This document shows, piece after piece, positions 60,897 through 64,000 of a DNA stretch of 64,000 bases; the stretch's first letter is position 1; every line of letters starts with the position of its first letter. A model generated the notes under the pieces. That model searched no databases. It worked only from the letters and a program-made list of their open reading frames with translations, and was not told the DNA's origin. Source of the stretch: Lathyrus oleraceus (lineage: Eukaryota; Streptophyta; Magnoliopsida; Fabales; Fabaceae); assembly GCF_024323335.1 (NCBI RefSeq), contig NC_066581.1, forward strand, positions 36,350,699 to 36,414,698. The letters are read 5' to 3'. The position numbers and the translations under genes were made by a program.

Positions 60897-60951
60897 CTGT
60901 AGCGGTAAATTCATGACCATCGAGCTATTGGTTAACTCGACGTCAATAAAA

Positions 60952-60976
60952 CCAGAGTCGTCGTCGCGCTTTTATT
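60952..60976 (-). other. AATAAA plus primer-site-like sequence in the LTR B tail
   Basis: On the minus strand, AATAAA (60976-60971) is followed by CGACGACTCTGG (60963-60952), a two-base variant of TGGCGACTCTG-type sequence, at about the same distance from the LTR end as in element 2. Confidence 0.5.
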
Positions 60977-61085
60977 GTTTCCAAAGGAAATGGGCAAAAG
61001 TACGAACAAAACCCAAAGATAATAAGTTTTCAAATCAAAACTAATAAAATGTCATAGATTAAAAGTAAGGGGGTTGGTTACACAG

Positions 61086-61104
61086 AGGGAAGGTATTAGA
61101 ACCC
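61086..61104 (-). promoter_or_regulatory. LTR-tail motif GGGTTCTAATACCTTCCCT, LTR B
   Basis: It lies about 205 bp from the LTR end and is followed in element sense by GTAACCAACCCCC. Confidence 0.55.
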
Positions 61105-61286
61105 AAGGTGTCCTAGGTACTCCTAGGGAGCCATTTTTTGTGTGCAAGTGTTTTAGTTAAAAATGATGTTTGATAGAAAATACAGAGTGAGAGGATGAAA
61201 AAAGAATTCATTAATTTTATTTTTGTGTTTGACAAGACCTTCGGTTTTATGCCTACGTACCAACATAAAATGAGGAATCAAAATCT

Positions 61287-61295
61287 CGTAGTTCG
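61287..61295 (-). promoter_or_regulatory. LTR-tail motif CGAACTACG, LTR B
   Basis: It lies about 395 bp from the LTR end, as in element 2. Confidence 0.5.
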
Positions 61296-63435
61296 TGGTA
61301 AAAATTTCAAAGAAGTTGGTGGGTTGATTTTAACTAAAGTTTAAAAGAAAAGGGAACAAAAGGCCAAAGACACAAATGAGGTTGTTAATTATTTTTGTAT
61401 TTTTAAATTAAAAGTCAATATGGTTAAGTTCATTTACAAGTTGATTAAGAAAATATTTGAAATTTCATTGGTATAAGGCCAAAGTTTCTACTCATAAAAA
61501 CAAGTCTAAGTTGAAAACACAAACAAATAAGGTTTTAAAATGAGGGAGAGATTTTGAAATTAAAGAAGTGGGAGGAGATGAAAGGACTATCCTAGACAAA
61601 AATTTAAAATTTAAGAGTTGAAAAGATCTAACAGATGGGATGCAATCCACAAGACAAGAATGTCATATAGAAACTCATTTCCTTTGGACTTTTGAGCAAG
61701 AAATAAGCATAAGCAAATCCAAGCAATTAATATGAAGACCAATGAATCAAATAAAGATAGCCAATATCCATGCAAGCACTCTAAAAGCAAGCAGTCTTTT
61801 GTGTCTTCAAAATGTGTCAGATGAAATATTCCTTGGCAAAATCTCAGAAACAATCATCAAACATAAATCATAATAACAATATAACAATTAAGCACAAAGA
61901 CAAAGTAACAGATGAACCAAGGGAATTCAAGGTTTTCATCAGATCAAAGGCACAATCAAGGATAACTCAGTCTCAAATAGTGGCATTGGCCAAGTCCTCA
62001 AAGCATATGGAAGTTACCTGTTCTAAGTCCAAAAGTTCAAATCAAGCCCAACAGTCCACCAAGATATTTTAAGGTTTTTTTTGTTGTTATTAAGTATTTT
62101 AAGGTCTCAAGACCACATGTAGAACTAAATCAAAAGCATACAATATATACAAGCACAAATCATATGGCTCAAGTGAGCAAAGTAAAAAAGACTGAAACAT
62201 AAACATCTTTTATGAAATGTAAATGATAATGAATGGTAAAGGTACTGAAATTTAAATTGCATTAAGTAAATGACTTGAAAGTAAAGCAATATTAATAAGA
62301 AATTAGTCAAATGTTAGTGAAGAGCTCAATTTGTTTAAGTCATTCTTTGGATAACACTCAACCATTCATTCACAAGTATGAAGACATGAACCAAGACATC
62401 ATCTATGAGAAAGGCTCCAACTTGGATAAACCAACAAGTATGCCACTAGCTCTCATAAATGGAAAAAAGGTCAAGTCTTCACACAATGCCATGAAGAATG
62501 TGAGACTTACAATCTCACTTATAAGAAAGCTATGCCTTTTGGGACATATTTATCTTTATGTAAAACAATCGTAATTGGACTTATGTAGAAGTCACAAATA
62601 TCTGAGGCCGAGCAATAAAATATTAGTGTTAATGCATGTTAGAGACATGGTACAAAGAACCAAGCTCTTGAAACATACCACACACAAAAATAAAGTGGGA
62701 TGGACCTATCTCAATCAGGATCATGTTGATTCATCTGACACAAGGTCATTGATGAATCAACTAGTATTTGACTTGTAGAGAAATCATTGGTCAATGATGT
62801 ATTGGGGAAGAAGAGTGATGAAGATGAAGAGGGAATAGGAAACAGAAACCCAGATTGATCATAGGAGGAATTTAATCTGATCAATACTATCCATTCATTT
62901 TGGTTGATGAAATGTACATTTCATCAACCCCCTAAATCTAATAGTATTGATCAAATGGAAGTTCAAATCAATAATGATCAAGGCCAAACAGAAAGTCAAA
63001 CATCACAAGGTCAATCAAATGGCTCAACAATATTTTTAAACAACTAAACAATTAAAAATCAAATTAAAAATGGAATAAAATGCATTTTCAAAGGACCAAA
63101 CCTAAAATATCTTCAAATCACCAAATAAATGGCCAACAGATTTATACTAGGTCAAACAAGGTCAAAGGACCTTAGACAAAAAAATTGAGAATTTTTGGAA
63201 AGTCAGAAGTATTTAAAAATATTTAAAAACAAGTCAAAAATCATTTAATTCACAAAAAATATCAAAATTAATTGAAAAAATATTTTAATTCAAAATATGA
63301 AAGAGAAAAATATGTAAATATTTTTGGTAAAAGTCCCATATTTTTTGGATTAATAATGAATTCAAAATGAATTAAACAAAATATGGCTAATTAAAATAAA
63401 ATCATAATAAATAAAATAAAAGGAAAAGCCATGGG

Positions 63436-63477
63436 CCATCAGATCTCCCTCATTAATTGAGGTGGTAGATCTGATGG
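63436..63477. other. LTR stem-loop of LTR B
   Basis: Arms CCATCAGATCT (63436-63446) and AGATCTGATGG (63467-63477), 11 bp perfect; the next outer pair would be G-U in RNA. The loop contains TCATTAATTGA, the inverted equivalent of the LTR A loop. Confidence 0.75.
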
Positions 63478-64000
63478 TCACGCGATATGGGTGTACCAAA
63501 CACTTGAGTCAACGCGTCACAACATGGAAAATTAAAACTAAGGGCTCTGATTAAAACGTGGAATAAGATCAGATGGCTGGAACTGAGCCAGCACACCACC
63601 GGAGCTAGGGCCCCGGTCATCTTCTCCGGTGGACCTCACCGGTTTGGTCCACCGCCAAAGTTCATGAAAATTCAAGATGCATACACTAATTTGAAGAGAA
63701 AAATGTCAGGAACTTGAATCTGCCCTCAAAATTTCCCAATTCTCACTATATAGAGAGATATGTGGAATTGAAAATTGAAAAGTATGAATTGAGTTGCTTC
63801 AGGTTGACCTCAAAGAAACTCAATCTTGTTGCCTATATTGGTAGGTCTTCAAACAACCAAAGAACAAGGAAAATAGTGGAAATTGAGGGAGAATCGAAGA
63901 AGAGAAAATTTAGAAAAATCACCTTCGGTTTGATGCAATTGAGCTCAATCTTGCTTCCAATTTGGCTTGGCTTGATTCTACCAACTTGCAGGAAGTGAAA

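Larger units (their letters stand above)
56391..60897 (+). mobile_element. LTR A, same family as the element 2 LTR, truncated at both ends
   Basis: It matches 34690 onward from TTTGACCCTAAGATCCC and stays colinear to GGGTGCTAATACCTTCCCT at 60896, then stops where LTR B starts. The missing pieces are about 15 bp at the start and about 180 bp at the end. It carries a TATA box, stem-loop and two tail motifs. Confidence 0.8.
60898..64000 (-). mobile_element. LTR B, inverted LTR of the element 2 family, running off the window
   Basis: It starts TGTAGCGGTAAA, the reverse complement of the LTR end at 39238, and reads on the minus strand. It mirrors LTR A back to about 57990. It contains the complete tail that LTR A lacks. 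If this is a 5' LTR its primer site should lie to the left, but LTR A is there instead, so it is either the 3' LTR of a minus-strand element or a solo LTR; sequence beyond 64000 would decide. Confidence 0.8.

Noticed and set aside
53697..60897. One very long 7.2 kb LTR
   Set aside because: The LTR start of the element-2 family is recognisable near 56391, so this is two different LTR fragments joined.
1..64000. A new defence, biosynthetic or other host gene system
   Set aside because: Every recognisable coding trace is retrotransposon gag, pol or env-like; no other domain was found.

Overview
The window is repeat-dense plant nuclear DNA: nested LTR retrotransposons from end to end, with no host gene, tRNA, rRNA or bacterial-type feature that I can support. 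Very long (4.5-4.8 kb) LTRs, a tRNA-Arg-type primer site, the gag form, an extra RNaseH and tandem repeats between pol and LTR point to the Ogre/Tat branch of Ty3/gypsy. Beside these lie SIRE/Maximus-type Ty1/copia and Tekay/Del-type chromovirus remains. This mix fits a large-genome legume, most likely tribe Fabeae (pea, vetch, lentil); the species is inferred, not shown.

Layout. (1) 1-30482: a minus-strand Ogre-like element in the order LTR-internal-LTR-internal-LTR: three LTRs (about 4.8 kb, the first cut by the window edge) and two 8.2 kb interiors. Both interiors share the same losses (central gag, protease, most of integrase), so the parent was already defective. (2) 30483-39238: the 3' half of a second Ogre/Tat-like element on the plus strand (RNaseH, extra RNaseH, integrase, repeat-bearing 3' region, 4.56 kb 3' LTR). 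Element 1 sits in its RNaseH. (3) 39239-45925: the 3' half of a SIRE-type copia element (RT, RNaseH, env-like region, 3' LTR) interrupted by element 2; its LTR carries a 998 bp solo LTR with a CTAAG target duplication. (4) 45926-46565: unassigned AT-rich DNA. (5) 46566-53696: a broken minus-strand Tekay-like element with another LTR-like insert in its integrase. (6) 53697-64000: three LTR pieces: LTR C, then LTR A of the element-2 family, then LTR B of that family inverted, making a palindrome with arms of about 3 kb.

Nothing here looks able to encode a working element. The only long intact frame is a 448-codon gag-derived frame at 23223-24569. The most interesting signals are in the LTRs: a perfect stem-loop at a similar place in different LTR groups with different but complementary stem sequences; a shared tail containing a second primer-site-like sequence next to AATAAA; and a short GAAA-loop hairpin repeated after pol in two different elements. 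Identities quoted are hand counts over short stretches, not alignments.
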